A stretch of 64,000 nucleotides of DNA from Actinacidiphila acidipaludis (GCF_019890725.1 NZ_JAINZZ010000030.1:1-64000); one strand, 5' to 3'. Shown: positions 1-8,544, counted from the stretch's first letter. The notes: generated by a model from the letters alone, not told the origin. Program-made: numbers and translations.

Positions 1-65
1 TGGCCCTGACGGCCGACTGGCGCGTCGACTCCCTGACGGAACTCGCCGACCGGCTCACCGCCTGA
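1..65 (+). CDS. C-terminal fragment of an unidentified protein
   Basis: The first bases hold the end of a reading frame that enters from outside the window and stops at TGA 63-65. The readable tail is ALTADWRVDSLTELADRLTA. The codons have the usual G/C third position, so this is probably the real end of a gene. Twenty residues are too few to name the product. Confidence 0.55.
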   Translation, partial: ALTADWRVDSLTELADRLTA

Positions 66-248
66 CCGCGCCCCGCCGCCACGACGCCCCGGCGCCCGGG
101 ACCGGGAACGGCCGGCCCTGCCTCCGGAGCGCTCGCGACGGTCTCATCCGCCACCGCCACCGCCTGTGCGGGGTCGGGCAGCCGGCCCGGAGGCTCCTTG
201 CGGGGTCCGGGCCGACCACGTGGTGGCGAGCACGCGCTGCACCGCGGG

Positions 249-1499
249 CTACAGCGCGGCGGCTCCCGGCTTCTCCATGCCGCGGGCGGTGCGGGAGTCG
301 ACGAAGGAGCCGAGGGCCGTCATCTCCCATTCTCCCGAGTACTGCTTGATGAGTTTGGCCATCAGGACGCCGGTGCGGGCCTCGCCGTTGGTGAGGTCGA
401 AGCGGACCAGCTCCTCGCCGGTCGCGGCGTCCATCAGGCGGCAGTAGGCCTTGGCCACCTTGTTGAACTTCTGGCCCGAGTAGGAGTTGACGGTGAAGAC
501 CAGGCCGGTGACGTCCGCCGGGAGGCCGCCGAGGTGGACGGTGATCGCCTCGTCGTCGCCCGAGCCCTCGCCGGTGAGGTTGTCGCCGGAGTGCTGGATG
601 GCGCCGTCGAGCACCATCAGCTTGCCGAAGTAGCAGGTGGCGATGGCGTTCCGCTGCGGTCCGTAGGCGATGACGGAGGCGTCCAGGTCGATGGCGCGGC
701 CGCCGAACGCGGGCTCCCAGCCCAGTCCCATCCGCACCGAGGACAGCAGCGGCTTGCCGCCCTTGACCAGGGAGACCGTCTCGTTCTTGCGCAGGTTGAC
801 GCGGCCCTTGTCCAGGTTGATCCGGCCGGGCGCCGGTGCGGCCGCCGGGGGAGCGGGAGGGGCCGCGGGCGGCGGCGGGAGGTGGGTGGCGGCCGGGCCG
901 GTGGGTGCGGCGGCGCCCGGCGGCGGGAACGCGGCGGGCGGGGGCGGCGGCACGGTCGCGGGCACCGAGGCCGGCGGCTGCGGGGCGGCGGGCGCGGCCG
1001 GTTCCTCGACGCTCACCCCGAAGTCGGTGGCGATCCCCGCCAGCCCGTCGGCGTACCCCTGGCCCACGGCGCGGACCTTCCACGCGCCGCCGCGCCGGTA
1101 CACCTCGACGACGACCAGCGCCGTCTCGGGCCCGAGGCCGGTGGGGGCGAAGGTGGCGATCTCGGCTCCGTCGTCCGCGCTGCGCACCGTCGCGGTGGGG
1201 GTCGTCCCGGAGAACGCCCCGCCGCCGTCGATGCTGGCGGTCACCACGATCTTCTCGATCGCGGGCGGCACCGCGGCGGTGTCCACGGTGATCGCGTCGG
1301 GGGCGGAGCCCCCGCCCCCGCGGTACGACACGCCGGGCCCCTGGGGCTGGTTGTAGAAGACGAAGTCGTCGTCGGAGCGCACCTTGCCGTCAGCGGTCAG
1401 GAGCAGGCTCGAGACGTCGAGCCGCACGGGAGCGGTGACCTCCACCGTCACCCGCGGCACGGACAGCGGCACATTCGAGCCGGGCGTCATTGCGGTCAT
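249..1499 (-). CDS. TerD-family protein with two TerD domains
   Basis: A protein of about 416 residues with two TerD (tellurite resistance/stress, calcium-binding) domains joined by a long Pro/Ala-rich linker. Domain one covers roughly residues 5-165 and has the typical SDDDFVFYNQPQ stretch. Domain two starts near residue 228 (INLDKGRVNLRKNETVSL) and contains GSGDDEAITVHL, the acidic calcium-site signature, and VNSYSGQKFNKV. I chose ATG 1499, giving MTAMTPGSNVPL, because TerD domains begin with this kind of segment; ATG 1490 is the alternative and neither has a strong ribosome binding site. TerD proteins are cytoplasmic or membrane-associated and are linked to stress or development in Streptomyces; the exact job here is not known. 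An inverted repeat GGGTAA/TTACCC flanks the upstream region (about 1504-1540). Confidence 0.9.
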   Translation of the reverse strand: MTAMTPGSNVPLSVPRVTVEVTAPVRLDVSSLLLTADGKVRSDDDFVFYNQPQGPGVSYRGGGGSAPDAITVDTAAVPPAIEKIVVTASIDGGGAFSGTTPTATVRSADDGAEIATFAPTGLGPETALVVVEVYRRGGAWKVRAVGQGYADGLAGIATDFGVSVEEPAAPAAPQPPASVPATVPPPPPAAFPPPGAAAPTGPAATHLPPPPAAPPAPPAAAPAPGRINLDKGRVNLRKNETVSLVKGGKPLLSSVRMGLGWEPAFGGRAIDLDASVIAYGPQRNAIATCYFGKLMVLDGAIQHSGDNLTGEGSGDDEAITVHLGGLPADVTGLVFTVNSYSGQKFNKVAKAYCRLMDAATGEELVRFDLTNGEARTGVLMAKLIKQYSGEWEMTALGSFVDSRTARGMEKPGAAAL

Positions 1500-1644
1500 G
1501 TCCGGGTAACGACCGGCCTTGCTTTGCGGTTCCATTACCCCCGCGGACGGGTGACGGCCCCGGCCGGACGGCCCACCGACCGCTCCACCGCCCACCTCGG
1601 ACGGCCCACCGCCCGGGCGTCCGTCTGCGTCCGTCTGCGGCCTG

Positions 1645-2421
1645 TCACGTCCACGCGGCGCGCAGCGCGGTCCCGCGGACCGGCAGGGCCAGGCCCTCGG
1701 TGGAGACGGCCGGCAGGGCGAACGCGGCGGCGGTCTCGGCGGGCAGCGGCGCGAAGCCGAGCAGCGCGCCCACCGACTCGGCGGTCAGCGAGTGCCACAC
1801 CGACGCCTCCCGCAGCATGGCGTGGTCGCCCCCGGCCAGCTCGTAGCGGCACACCTGGGCCCCTGCCGAGCGCGCGCGCCCGGCCATCGACAGCGAACCG
1901 TCGGGCGAGGTGACGCGGTCGGCCCGCGCGTGGACGAACACCAGGCGCCGGCCCGTGAGATGGTCCACCGGCTCGCCGGGCGGGCACCACGGCGCGAGGG
2001 CCACCACCCCGGCGACGTCGTCGGCGCCCGCGGCGCGCAGCGCGGCCCGGCCGCCCATCGAATGGCCGAGCAGCACGGTGGGGACGCCGCCGGTCAGCTT
2101 GGACAGTTCCGCCAGGGCCGCCGTCGCGTCCCGGGCGGCGTCGGCGCGCTCGCCGTTCCAGCCGCGGTGCCGGTAGCGGGCCTCGGCGATCAGCAGGGCC
2201 CGCGGTCCGGCGGCGCGGTCCAGGGCCCGGACGAAGGGCCGCATCCGCCACGAGGGCGCGTTGAGCGGGGCCGGCCGCCGCAGGCCGTTCTCCGAGCCGC
2301 CGTGCAGCACCAGCACCGCGGCCTCCGGCCGGCCGGCGGGCCGCCGCACCACGACGCCCTGGTACGTGCGCTCAGCGGCCACCGTGCACCCCACTTCCGC
2401 GGGCCTGCCCCGCGGGGTCAT
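1645..2421 (-). CDS. Alpha/beta hydrolase
   Basis: A hydrolase of up to 258 residues of the alpha/beta fold. The nucleophile elbow GHSMGG sits near residue 120, an oxyanion-type VLVLHGGSENG near residue 36, an Asp in VHARADRVTSPDG and a His in LAGGDHAMLRE near the C-terminus, so the Ser-Asp-His triad looks complete. The first ATG (2421) has no visible Shine-Dalgarno sequence. GTG 2382, preceded by GTGGGG and giving MAAERTYQGVVV, is a likely better start. The substrate is unknown; the fold resembles dienelactone hydrolase or lysophospholipase-like enzymes. It reads in the same direction as the TerD gene, 145 bp upstream of it. Confidence 0.85.
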   Translation of the reverse strand: MTPRGRPAEVGCTVAAERTYQGVVVRRPAGRPEAAVLVLHGGSENGLRRPAPLNAPSWRMRPFVRALDRAAGPRALLIAEARYRHRGWNGERADAARDATAALAELSKLTGGVPTVLLGHSMGGRAALRAAGADDVAGVVALAPWCPPGEPVDHLTGRRLVFVHARADRVTSPDGSLSMAGRARSAGAQVCRYELAGGDHAMLREASVWHSLTAESVGALLGFAPLPAETAAAFALPAVSTEGLALPVRGTALRAAWT

Positions 2422-2496
2422 TCGTAGCAGACCCCGCGGGCCCGCGGTGGGAGGGCGCCGTCCCGCGCCGACCCCGCAGGCCTCGCGGGCATCCCC

Positions 2497-3321
2497 TCAG
2501 TACGGCCAGACCGGCGGCGTCGTGCAGAACGCGCCGCCGAGGTTGGCGTGCGCCGGCTCGTCCGGGTCCAGTTCGCCCTGCTCGGCGACCAGCTTCGCCG
2601 CGAACGGCTCGGAGTCGTCCCGCGGTTCGTAGCCGAGGGCCCGTGCGGGCGCCAGGTCCCACCACAGCCGCGTGTTGGCGGACGAGCCGTAGACCACGGT
2701 GTGGCCGGTGACGTCGGCGGTGAGCGCGGCGTGGAAGAGCCGTGCGCCGTCGGCGGGGCTCATCCACACCGACAGCATGCGCACCGTGGTCGGCTCGGGG
2801 AAGCAGGAGCCGATGCGCACCGAGACGGTGTCGACGCCGTGCAGGTCGGCGTAGAGCTGGGCGAGGTCCTCGCCGAAACACTTGGACAGGCCGTAGTAGG
2901 TGTCGGGCCGGAGCGGCGTGTCGATCGGGATGAGCGCCTCCGGGGGCAGCGGGTACGCCCCTTCCGGGCGGGGGGTGAAGCCCACGGCGTGGTTGCTGGA
3001 GGCGAAGACGACCCGCCGCACGCCCTCCTCGCGCACCGCCTCGTAGAGGTTGTGGGTGCCCTCGATGTTGGCCCGCAGGATCTTGTCGAACGTCGACTCC
3101 AGCGAGATGCCCGCCAGGTGCAGCACCGCGTCGGCGCCGCGGACCGCTTCACGCAGCGCGTCGCGGTCGGCCAGGTCGGCGACGATCGCGTCGGGCGCGT
3201 CGGGGATCGGGCGGACGTCGAAGAGCCGCAGCTCGTAGCCGTAGGACGGCAGCAGGCCGCGCATCAGGGTGCCGAGCCCGCCGGCGGCGCCGGTGAGCAG
3301 GATGGTGCGGGGAGCGGGCAT
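2497..3321 (-). CDS. udh: Uronate dehydrogenase (NAD-dependent SDR)
   Basis: A 274-residue extended-type short-chain dehydrogenase. It has the nucleotide site TGAAGGLG near the N-terminus, ASSNHAVG (catalytic Ser region) and YYGLSKCFGEDLAQLY with the YxxxK pair. This pattern and length fit uronate dehydrogenases, which oxidise glucuronate or galacturonate to the aldaro-lactone with NAD. ATG 3321 was chosen because GAGGAGG lies 8 nt upstream. The gene is divergent from kdgD, which acts two steps later in the same pathway, and that supports the call. A minus-strand -10 box TATACT lies at 3361-3356, and a 16-bp dyad shared with the other pathway genes lies at 3374-3389. A plain sugar epimerase is the main alternative. 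Confidence 0.82.
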   Translation of the reverse strand: MPAPRTILLTGAAGGLGTLMRGLLPSYGYELRLFDVRPIPDAPDAIVADLADRDALREAVRGADAVLHLAGISLESTFDKILRANIEGTHNLYEAVREEGVRRVVFASSNHAVGFTPRPEGAYPLPPEALIPIDTPLRPDTYYGLSKCFGEDLAQLYADLHGVDTVSVRIGSCFPEPTTVRMLSVWMSPADGARLFHAALTADVTGHTVVYGSSANTRLWWDLAPARALGYEPRDDSEPFAAKLVAEQGELDPDEPAHANLGGAFCTTPPVWPY

Positions 3322-3373
3322 TCCAGGGGCCTCCTCGGTACCGGACGACCCGCCGAGTATATCCATGGATGGG

Positions 3374-3389
3374 GTTCATGTACGTGGAC
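3374..3389. promoter_or_regulatory. Putative operator A of the uronate regulon
   Basis: GTTCATGTACGTGGAC fits the pattern GTTCA-N7-RRAC found at four sites in this window. It lies upstream of the TATACT -10 box of udh, over the -35 position. A perfect 10-bp palindrome ATCCATGGAT lies beside it at 3361-3370. The likely binder is the IclR protein encoded at 8572-9342, by inference only. Confidence 0.5.
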
Positions 3390-3432
3390 GATGAAGCGCC
3401 GGGTGACGCCGCGCCGGAGGCCGCTCGTCGGC

Positions 3433-3462
3433 TTGACCCGTGCCGGTGACCTCGCCTAGCGT
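3433..3462 (+). promoter_or_regulatory. Predicted sigma-70-type promoter of kdgD
   Basis: TTGACC (3433-3438) and TAGCGT (3457-3462) are separated by 18 bp. Transcription would start near 3469, about 64 nt before the kdgD start codon and directly at operator B. Confidence 0.55.
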
Positions 3463-3468
3463 GGCAGC

Positions 3469-3484
3469 GTTCATGAATATGGAC
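3469..3484. promoter_or_regulatory. Putative operator B of the uronate regulon
   Basis: GTTCATGAATATGGAC matches operator A at 13 of 16 positions and sits at about +1 to +16 of the predicted kdgD transcript. This is a position where a bound repressor would block transcription. Confidence 0.5.
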
Positions 3485-3532
3485 GTGGATCAGATGAGCG
3501 CACATCACGCGCCTCACGCAGAGGGGACCACG

Positions 3533-4465
3533 ATGACCTCACCCGCACTCGCCGAGCGTCTCGACGGCCTGCTGTTCTTCCCCGTGACGGCCTTCGGCCC
3601 GGACGGCGGCCTCGACCTCGACGCCTTCCGCGCGCACGTGCGCGCGGGGGTGGAAGCGGGTGCGGCAGCGGTGTTCGCCTGCTGCGGCACGGGCGAGTTC
3701 CACGCCCTGTCCCCCGAGGAGTTCGGCGCCTGCGTGGCCGCGGCCGTCGAGGAGACCGCGGGCCGCGTGCCGGTGGTGGCGGGCGCCGGATACGGCACCG
3801 TACTGGCCCTGCGGTACGCCAGGATCGCCGAGGAGGCCGGCGCCGACGGCCTGCTCGCCATGCCGCCCTACCTGGTGGTCGCCGACCAGCAGGGCCTGCT
3901 GCGCCACTACACCGCGCTCGCCCAGGGCACCGGCCTCGACGTCATCGTCTACCAGCGCGACAACGCGGTGTTCACGCCCGAGACGGTCGTCGCGCTCGCC
4001 CAGGTCCCCAACATCATCGGCCTCAAGGACGGTCACGGCGACCTCGATCTGATGCAGCGGATCATCAGCGCGGTCCGCACCGAGCTGCCCGGCCGGAACT
4101 TCCTGTACTTCAACGGCCTGCCCACCGCCGAACTCACCGGCCTGGCCTACCGCGGCATCGGCGTCAGCCTCTACTCCTCGGCCGTGTACGCCTTCTCGCC
4201 CGAGATCGCCCTCGCCTTCCACAGTGCGCTCGCGCGCGGCGACGACGCGACCGTCAACCGGCTGCTCGACGGCTTCTACCGGCCGTTGGTCGACCTGCGC
4301 AACCAGGGCCGCGGCTACGCGGTCTCGCTCGTGAAGGCGGGGGTCCGGCTGCGCGGGCTGGACGTCGGCGAGGTCCGGCCGCCGCTGTCGGAGCCGGCCG
4401 CCGCGCACGTCAAGGAACTCGGCGAACTCATCGAACGCGGCCTCGCCCTGCTCGGCGACCACTGA
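3533..4465 (+). CDS. kdgD: 5-dehydro-4-deoxyglucarate dehydratase
   Basis: A 310-residue (beta/alpha)8 enzyme of the DapA/NAL family. It has the FPVTAF start, a CCGTGEFHAL carboxylate-binding motif, Tyr in VIVYQRDNAVF, and the Schiff-base Lys in IIGLKDGHGDLDL. The last motif is characteristic of KdgD, which dehydrates and decarboxylates 5-dehydro-4-deoxyglucarate to 2,5-dioxopentanoate (alpha-ketoglutaric semialdehyde). ATG 3533 follows GAGGGG by 6 nt; upstream ATGs at 3473, 3479 and 3494 lack a ribosome site. The gene is divergent from udh and is followed after 22 bp by the unknown gene at 4488. The next enzyme, the semialdehyde dehydrogenase, is encoded at 9572. No glucarate dehydratase is present in this window. 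Confidence 0.92.
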   Translation: MTSPALAERLDGLLFFPVTAFGPDGGLDLDAFRAHVRAGVEAGAAAVFACCGTGEFHALSPEEFGACVAAAVEETAGRVPVVAGAGYGTVLALRYARIAEEAGADGLLAMPPYLVVADQQGLLRHYTALAQGTGLDVIVYQRDNAVFTPETVVALAQVPNIIGLKDGHGDLDLMQRIISAVRTELPGRNFLYFNGLPTAELTGLAYRGIGVSLYSSAVYAFSPEIALAFHSALARGDDATVNRLLDGFYRPLVDLRNQGRGYAVSLVKAGVRLRGLDVGEVRPPLSEPAAAHVKELGELIERGLALLGDH

Positions 4466-4487
4466 CCGCCGCGCGAGGGCAGCCGTC

Positions 4488-5669
4488 ATGAAGAGCTCCG
4501 CCTTCCTCTACCCCTGGGACGTGGCCGGCGACCCGGCCGCCGCGTCCCGCGTCGCGGACCTCGGCGTCCGGCAGGTCACGCTCGCCTCCGCGTACCACTC
4601 GACGCGGGCCCTGACCCCGCGCCACCCCCGCCGCCGCGTCGTCACCGCCGAGTACGCGGCCGTGCTCTACCCGCCGGACGAACAGCGCTGGCGGGGACGG
4701 ACGTTGCGCCCGAGGCCGGCCGGCAGCTGGGTGGACGGGCCCGACGCGTACGGGACGGCGGCCGCCGCGCTGGAGGCCGCCGGACTGGAGGTGCACACCT
4801 GGGTGGTGCTGGCGCACAACTCCCGCCTGGGCGAGGAGCACCCGGACACCAACGTGGTCAACGCCCACGGCGACCGCTACCCGTGGGCGCCGTGCATCGC
4901 GCACCCGGAGGTGCGCCGCTACCTCGTCGACCTGGCAGCCGAGGCCGCCGTACGCCCTGGCGCCCGCGGGACCGAGCTGGAGTCCCTCGGCTGGTACGGC
5001 CTGGCGCACCTGCACGCGCACGACAAGATCGGCGGAGTGCCGCTCGGTGACGCCGCCCAGTACCTGATGTCGCTGTGCTTCTGCGCGTACTGCCGCGCCG
5101 GCTACGCGAGCCTGGGGGCGGATCCCGAGCGCCTGGCCGCCGCCGTGCGGCAGGCGCTGGCCCCCGCCTGGGCGCAGGGCAGCACCGACGCGGGCCTGCC
5201 GGCCGTCGAGAAGCTGCTCGGCGCCGAGTCGGCCGACGTGGCCCTCACCTGGCGTCTGAACCGGGCCCGTTCGCTCCAGGAGCAGGCTGTCGCCGCGGTG
5301 CGCGCCGCCGCGCCGGCCGGGTTCCAGGTGCTGATGCACGCCGACCCGGCGCCGTACCACTGCGGGGCGAACGCCGGTGTGGACCCGGCGCACATCCTCG
5401 GCCACACCGACGGGCTCGTGCTGCCCTGCACCGGCGGTCCGGCCGTCCGCGAGGCGATGCTCACCCCGACCGTGCCCCACGCCCGGCCCGGCTCCGTGCT
5501 CGCCGCCAACTTCACGGTGGTCGGCGGAATGGGCGGGCGTCCGGGCGAACTCGCCGCCGACGCCGCGCACGCCGCGGCCCTGGGCGCCACCGAACTCCGC
5601 CTCTACCACGCGGGCCTGGCGTCCGAGGCCGACCTGGCGGCGGTCCGCGAGGCACTGGCCGGGCTCTGA
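4488..5669 (+). CDS. Unknown protein in the uronate operon, possibly a TIM-barrel enzyme
   Basis: A 393-residue protein that I cannot assign to a named family. It starts MKSSAFLYPWDVAGD, has a central cysteine motif LCFCAYC near residue 198, and several segments that look like barrel strands carrying acidic or His residues (HTWVVLAHN, FQVLMHADPAPYHCG, TELRLYHAGL). This layout is reminiscent of glycoside-hydrolase-like TIM barrels, but that is only an impression. No signal peptide or membrane segment is seen. It lies 22 bp after kdgD in the same direction with a GAGGGC ribosome site, so it is probably co-transcribed and may act on a uronate, aldarate or uronide. A terminator-like hairpin follows at 5915. 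Confidence 0.75.
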   Translation: MKSSAFLYPWDVAGDPAAASRVADLGVRQVTLASAYHSTRALTPRHPRRRVVTAEYAAVLYPPDEQRWRGRTLRPRPAGSWVDGPDAYGTAAAALEAAGLEVHTWVVLAHNSRLGEEHPDTNVVNAHGDRYPWAPCIAHPEVRRYLVDLAAEAAVRPGARGTELESLGWYGLAHLHAHDKIGGVPLGDAAQYLMSLCFCAYCRAGYASLGADPERLAAAVRQALAPAWAQGSTDAGLPAVEKLLGAESADVALTWRLNRARSLQEQAVAAVRAAAPAGFQVLMHADPAPYHCGANAGVDPAHILGHTDGLVLPCTGGPAVREAMLTPTVPHARPGSVLAANFTVVGGMGGRPGELAADAAHAAALGATELRLYHAGLASEADLAAVREALAGL

Positions 5670-6021
5670 TCCCGGGCGGCCCGGACGGCTGTGGTGGGCG
5701 GGAAGTCGGCTTGTTCCGCAGCCCGAACGACGGTGCTGGAACCGCGAGTCGGCCCTTCGGCGACCCGGACTGCCGTGAGGAGGGGGAGACATGACCCGAA
5801 CGGCCCGGCGGCCGGGGACGCCACCGGGCCGGGCACCCGGGGAGCGGCGATCATGGGGGTACCGCCGCGCCCCGGTGCTGCCCGCCCGTCGGCGGGAGGG
5901 CCGTGCATACCCAAGTCGCCACCGGGACTCAGGAGGTTGCCGTGGCGACGGGCAATTTTTCCGGGAGGTTACCAGGCGGTAGGGCCGGGCCACCCCTCTT
6001 TGACGGCACGCGTGTTGCCGG
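5670..6021. other. Convergent intergenic region without a clear gene
   Basis: About 350 bp between two convergent genes. It contains GC-rich inverted repeats and a terminator-like hairpin (separate entry). A 63-codon frame at 5791-5982 has a strong GAGGAGG ribosome-site-like run before it, but its composition (Arg/Pro-rich) and overlap with the hairpin argue against a gene. Confidence 0.5.
5915..5960 (+). terminator. Putative rho-independent terminator after the kdgD operon
   Basis: GTCGCCAC (5915-5922) and GTGGCGAC (5942-5949) form a perfect 8-bp stem. GGGCAATTTTT follows, giving a short T-run on the plus strand. It is about 245 bp after the stop codon of the unknown gene and points the right way to end that transcript. 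Confidence 0.45.
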
Positions 6022-6909
6022 TCAGTAGCTGCCGCCCAGCGTGACCGCTCCGCCGGGCCCGTTCGCCACGGCCGTGTACCGGTCCCCGCTGGTGTCGCGG
6101 TCGCCGCCCGCGTGGTTGAACTGGCCCGCGAAGGTGTAGGTGCCGGCGGCCAGCGTCTGCCCGGCGTCCAGGTCCCACCGGTAGACCAGGTAGTCGCCCT
6201 CGACGGCGACGGACGCGGCGGTCTGCCCCGACACCGAGTCGAAGGACCCCGTGCTGCTGACGCCCGTCGTCCTGGCGATGCGCAGCTCGATGTGGAGCGA
6301 GGTCAGCGGGCGGCCGACCGTCAGCCGTACGTCGCTCTGCGTCCAGTAGTCGTTGCTGGCGGAGTCGACCGACCCCACGCACGACACTCCGGAGGACGAC
6401 CCGGACGTGGCGGGCGGCGCGCCCTTGGACGGGGTGCCGCCGGACGGTGCCGCCGGTGTCGCCGTGCCCGCCGGCGTCCCGGAGGCCGGCGGCACCGGAA
6501 CGCGCCCCGACGCGTGCTCCGAGCCCCGGCCCGGCTCCACCGGGGCGGTCGAGACCGGGTGCGTGGGGGAGTGCGGCGGGCCGCTCGCCGTGCCCGAAGC
6601 GGTGACAGGCGGAGGGGCGCCGGAGTCGCCGGCCGTCGAGACCACACTCCGGCCGGGCGTGCCCGTGCTCCCGGTGACGGCGCCGACCGCGAGCCCGCCC
6701 AGGCCCACGGCCCCGGCCACCGCGGCGGCCACCGCCGCCACCCGCATCCAGGGCGCCGGCCGGCTGTCCCGCGGGGAGCGCTCCCGCTCCCCGGCGGGGC
6801 CCTGCCCGTCGGGAGCGGCCATCGCCTGCTCGACCCGGGCGAGGATGCGTTCCCGGTCGGGCCGGTGCGCGGCGGCTGCCTCCCGCAACCGTTCCGGCAG
6901 TTCGGCCAT
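6022..6909 (-). CDS. Membrane protein with a secreted C-terminal domain, partner of an ECF sigma factor
   Basis: A 295-residue single-pass membrane protein. Residues 1-50 (MAELPERLREAAAAHRPDRE) form a charged helical cytoplasmic part. A hydrophobic segment follows at about 60-85 (VAAVAAAVAGAVGLGG), then a Pro/Ser/Thr/Gly-rich linker to about residue 175. The C-terminal outside domain of about 120 residues starts near SCVGSVDSASNDYWTQ and is rich in beta-type residues, including YLVYRWDLDAGQ and FAGQFNHAGGDRDTSG. The start ATG overlaps the sigma factor stop codon (TGATG), so the two are translationally coupled. The layout suits an anti-sigma factor or sigma-linked sensor, but no ZAS zinc motif (HxxxCxxC) is visible, so this role is inferred. 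Confidence 0.82.
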   Translation of the reverse strand: MAELPERLREAAAAHRPDRERILARVEQAMAAPDGQGPAGERERSPRDSRPAPWMRVAAVAAAVAGAVGLGGLAVGAVTGSTGTPGRSVVSTAGDSGAPPPVTASGTASGPPHSPTHPVSTAPVEPGRGSEHASGRVPVPPASGTPAGTATPAAPSGGTPSKGAPPATSGSSSGVSCVGSVDSASNDYWTQSDVRLTVGRPLTSLHIELRIARTTGVSSTGSFDSVSGQTAASVAVEGDYLVYRWDLDAGQTLAAGTYTFAGQFNHAGGDRDTSGDRYTAVANGPGGAVTLGGSY

Positions 6910-7532
6910 CACACTCCCCGTCCCGTACGCGTACGGGCACGCGCCGGAGAGGCGGGCGCACCCAGGATCCGTGCCGTGCCCGGGTCCTGTCCGCCCGCGC
7001 GCGGTACCGCCGGAACCGTATCGGGCTCGGCCGCCCGCGGCGCCAGCAGTCGCTCCAACTCGGCCACTCCGCGGGAGGTCTGGCTCTTGACGGTGCCCAC
7101 CGAGATGCCCAGGGCCGCCGCCGTGTCGCGCTCCGAGAGGTCGAAGGCGTGCCGCAGCACCACGCACGCGCGCTTGCGGAACGGCAGCCGCTGCAGCGCC
7201 TCCCGCAGGTCCAGCACGGCGGGCACGTCCGGGTCGTCGACGCGTTCGCTGCGCTGCGACCAGAACAGCGCGACCCGCCGCCGCTCGCGCACCGCGCTGC
7301 GGATGCGTGAGCGGGCCAGGTTGGCCACCACGCCGCGGGCGTACGCGACCGGGTTCTCGGCGTCCCGCACCCGGTCCCAGCGGCGCCACAGCGCCACCAG
7401 CGCGTCGGCCGCGAGGTCGTCCGCCGCGTCCGCCTCGCCGGTCAACAGGTGCGCCAGCCGGGCCAGTTCGGCGTAGTGCCGTTCGAAGAACGCGTGGAAC
7501 GCGGCCGTATCGTCGTCGACGACTGTGCCCAC
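6909..7532 (-). CDS. ECF sigma factor of the SigE-like family
   Basis: A 207-residue extracytoplasmic-function sigma factor. Region 2 is at about residues 10-80 (YAELARLAHLLTGEADAADD, ALWRRWDRVRDAENPVAYAR). Region 4 is at about 110-165 (LQRLPFRKRACVVLRHAFDL, ALGISVGTVKSQTSRG helix-turn-helix). GTG 7532 gives MGTVVDDDTAAFHAFFERHY and lies at a good distance from AGGAAGAG; GTG 7538 is an alternative. The family directs RNA polymerase to stress or surface-signal promoters. The coupled membrane protein downstream probably controls it. The target promoters cannot be read from this window. Confidence 0.92.
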   Translation of the reverse strand: MGTVVDDDTAAFHAFFERHYAELARLAHLLTGEADAADDLAADALVALWRRWDRVRDAENPVAYARGVVANLARSRIRSAVRERRRVALFWSQRSERVDDPDVPAVLDLREALQRLPFRKRACVVLRHAFDLSERDTAAALGISVGTVKSQTSRGVAELERLLAPRAAEPDTVPAVPRAGGQDPGTARILGAPASPARARTRTGRGV

Positions 7533-7695
7533 CGTCACCTCTTCCTGCCCGGACCTCCCGCCACGGCGCGGCGTGAGCGTAGCAGCGGGGAAACGCCCTG
7601 GGCAGAGGTCGGGAATCAGTGAATTCCCGGGGCCGGCGGCGGTGTTGCGCCACCGGTGAGCCGGGCGGCCGCCGGCGGCGCCGGGCCTCGGCCGG

Positions 7696-8544
7696 TCAGT
7701 CCGCGACGCGCACGCAGCGCTCGACCCGGGTGACCATCGGGAAGTCGAAGGACCCGGACGCGGTGTCCGCGCGGGAGGCCAGGAACTCCCGCACACGGTC
7801 GAGGACTTCGTCGCGCTCGCGGGGCTCCAGGAGCAGGATCGACGAGTGCGTGGCCACGTTGGCGACCAGGGATTCGGCGGTGCGCTGCTGGAAGTGCGGC
7901 ACGTGGGTGCTCTCCACCGGCGAGAACGCGGGGTGCGCGGTGATGCCGTGGGTCGTCGGCCACTCCACGAACGACACCCGGCTGCTGGAGATCCGGCCCA
8001 GCTCGGCGATCCAGCCCACCCGGTCGTCGTCGCTGTTCCACAGGGCCGCCAGCACCCCGCCGGGCCGCAGCACCCGGGCGATCTCCGGCAGCGCCTTCTC
8101 CTGGTCGAACCAGTGGAACGCCTGCCCCACCAGCACCGCGTCGACCGAGGCGTCGGGCAGCGGGATGTCCTCGGCGCCCCCGGGCAGCGCCCGCACCTCC
8201 GGCACCCGGACGCGCAGCTCGCCGAGCATCGCGGGATCGGGCTCCACGGCCGTCACGCGGTGGCCGAGCCCGGTGAGCACGGCGGTCAGCTTGCCGGTGC
8301 CCGCGCCCAGGTCGAGGATGTCCAGGGCCGTCCCCGCGGTCGGGCCCGGCGCCGACAGCACCGGGGCGAGCGCCCAGTTCACCCCGTCCCGGGGGTAGTC
8401 GGGCCGGTGTTCGGCGTACGCGGCGGCCTCGGCCCCGAAGGACGAGGCGCGCCGGGCGCGCAGGGCGGGATCGCCGGGCTGCCGGCTCGGGTCGTGGGGC
8501 TGCTGGGCTGAGGTGCGCGGCGCGGGTCCGCGATCGGTGGCCAT
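7696..8544 (-). CDS. Class I SAM-dependent methyltransferase
   Basis: A 282-residue protein with the class I methyltransferase core. Motif I is DILDLGAGTGKLT, the acidic end of strand two is VTAVEPDPAM, and AEDIPLPDASVDAVLVGQAFHW matches the Methyltransf_11/25 groups. ATG 8544 (MATDRGPAPR) is preferred over the upstream start at 8562. The substrate is unknown. It lies between the sigma factor gene and the iclR gene, all on the minus strand, with only 27 bp to the end of iclR. Confidence 0.88.
   Translation of the reverse strand: MATDRGPAPRTSAQQPHDPSRQPGDPALRARRASSFGAEAAAYAEHRPDYPRDGVNWALAPVLSAPGPTAGTALDILDLGAGTGKLTAVLTGLGHRVTAVEPDPAMLGELRVRVPEVRALPGGAEDIPLPDASVDAVLVGQAFHWFDQEKALPEIARVLRPGGVLAALWNSDDDRVGWIAELGRISSSRVSFVEWPTTHGITAHPAFSPVESTHVPHFQQRTAESLVANVATHSSILLLEPRERDEVLDRVREFLASRADTASGSFDFPMVTRVERCVRVAD

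Noticed and set aside
198..1913. Long plus-strand frame opposite the TerD gene
   Set aside because: The TerD gene on the other strand has clear domains; the antisense frame is a by-product of high GC content and encodes low-complexity Arg/Gly sequence.
5791..5982. 63-codon frame with a strong ribosome-site-like run GAGGAGG upstream
   Set aside because: The product is Arg/Pro-rich without any motif and the frame overlaps a terminator-like hairpin.
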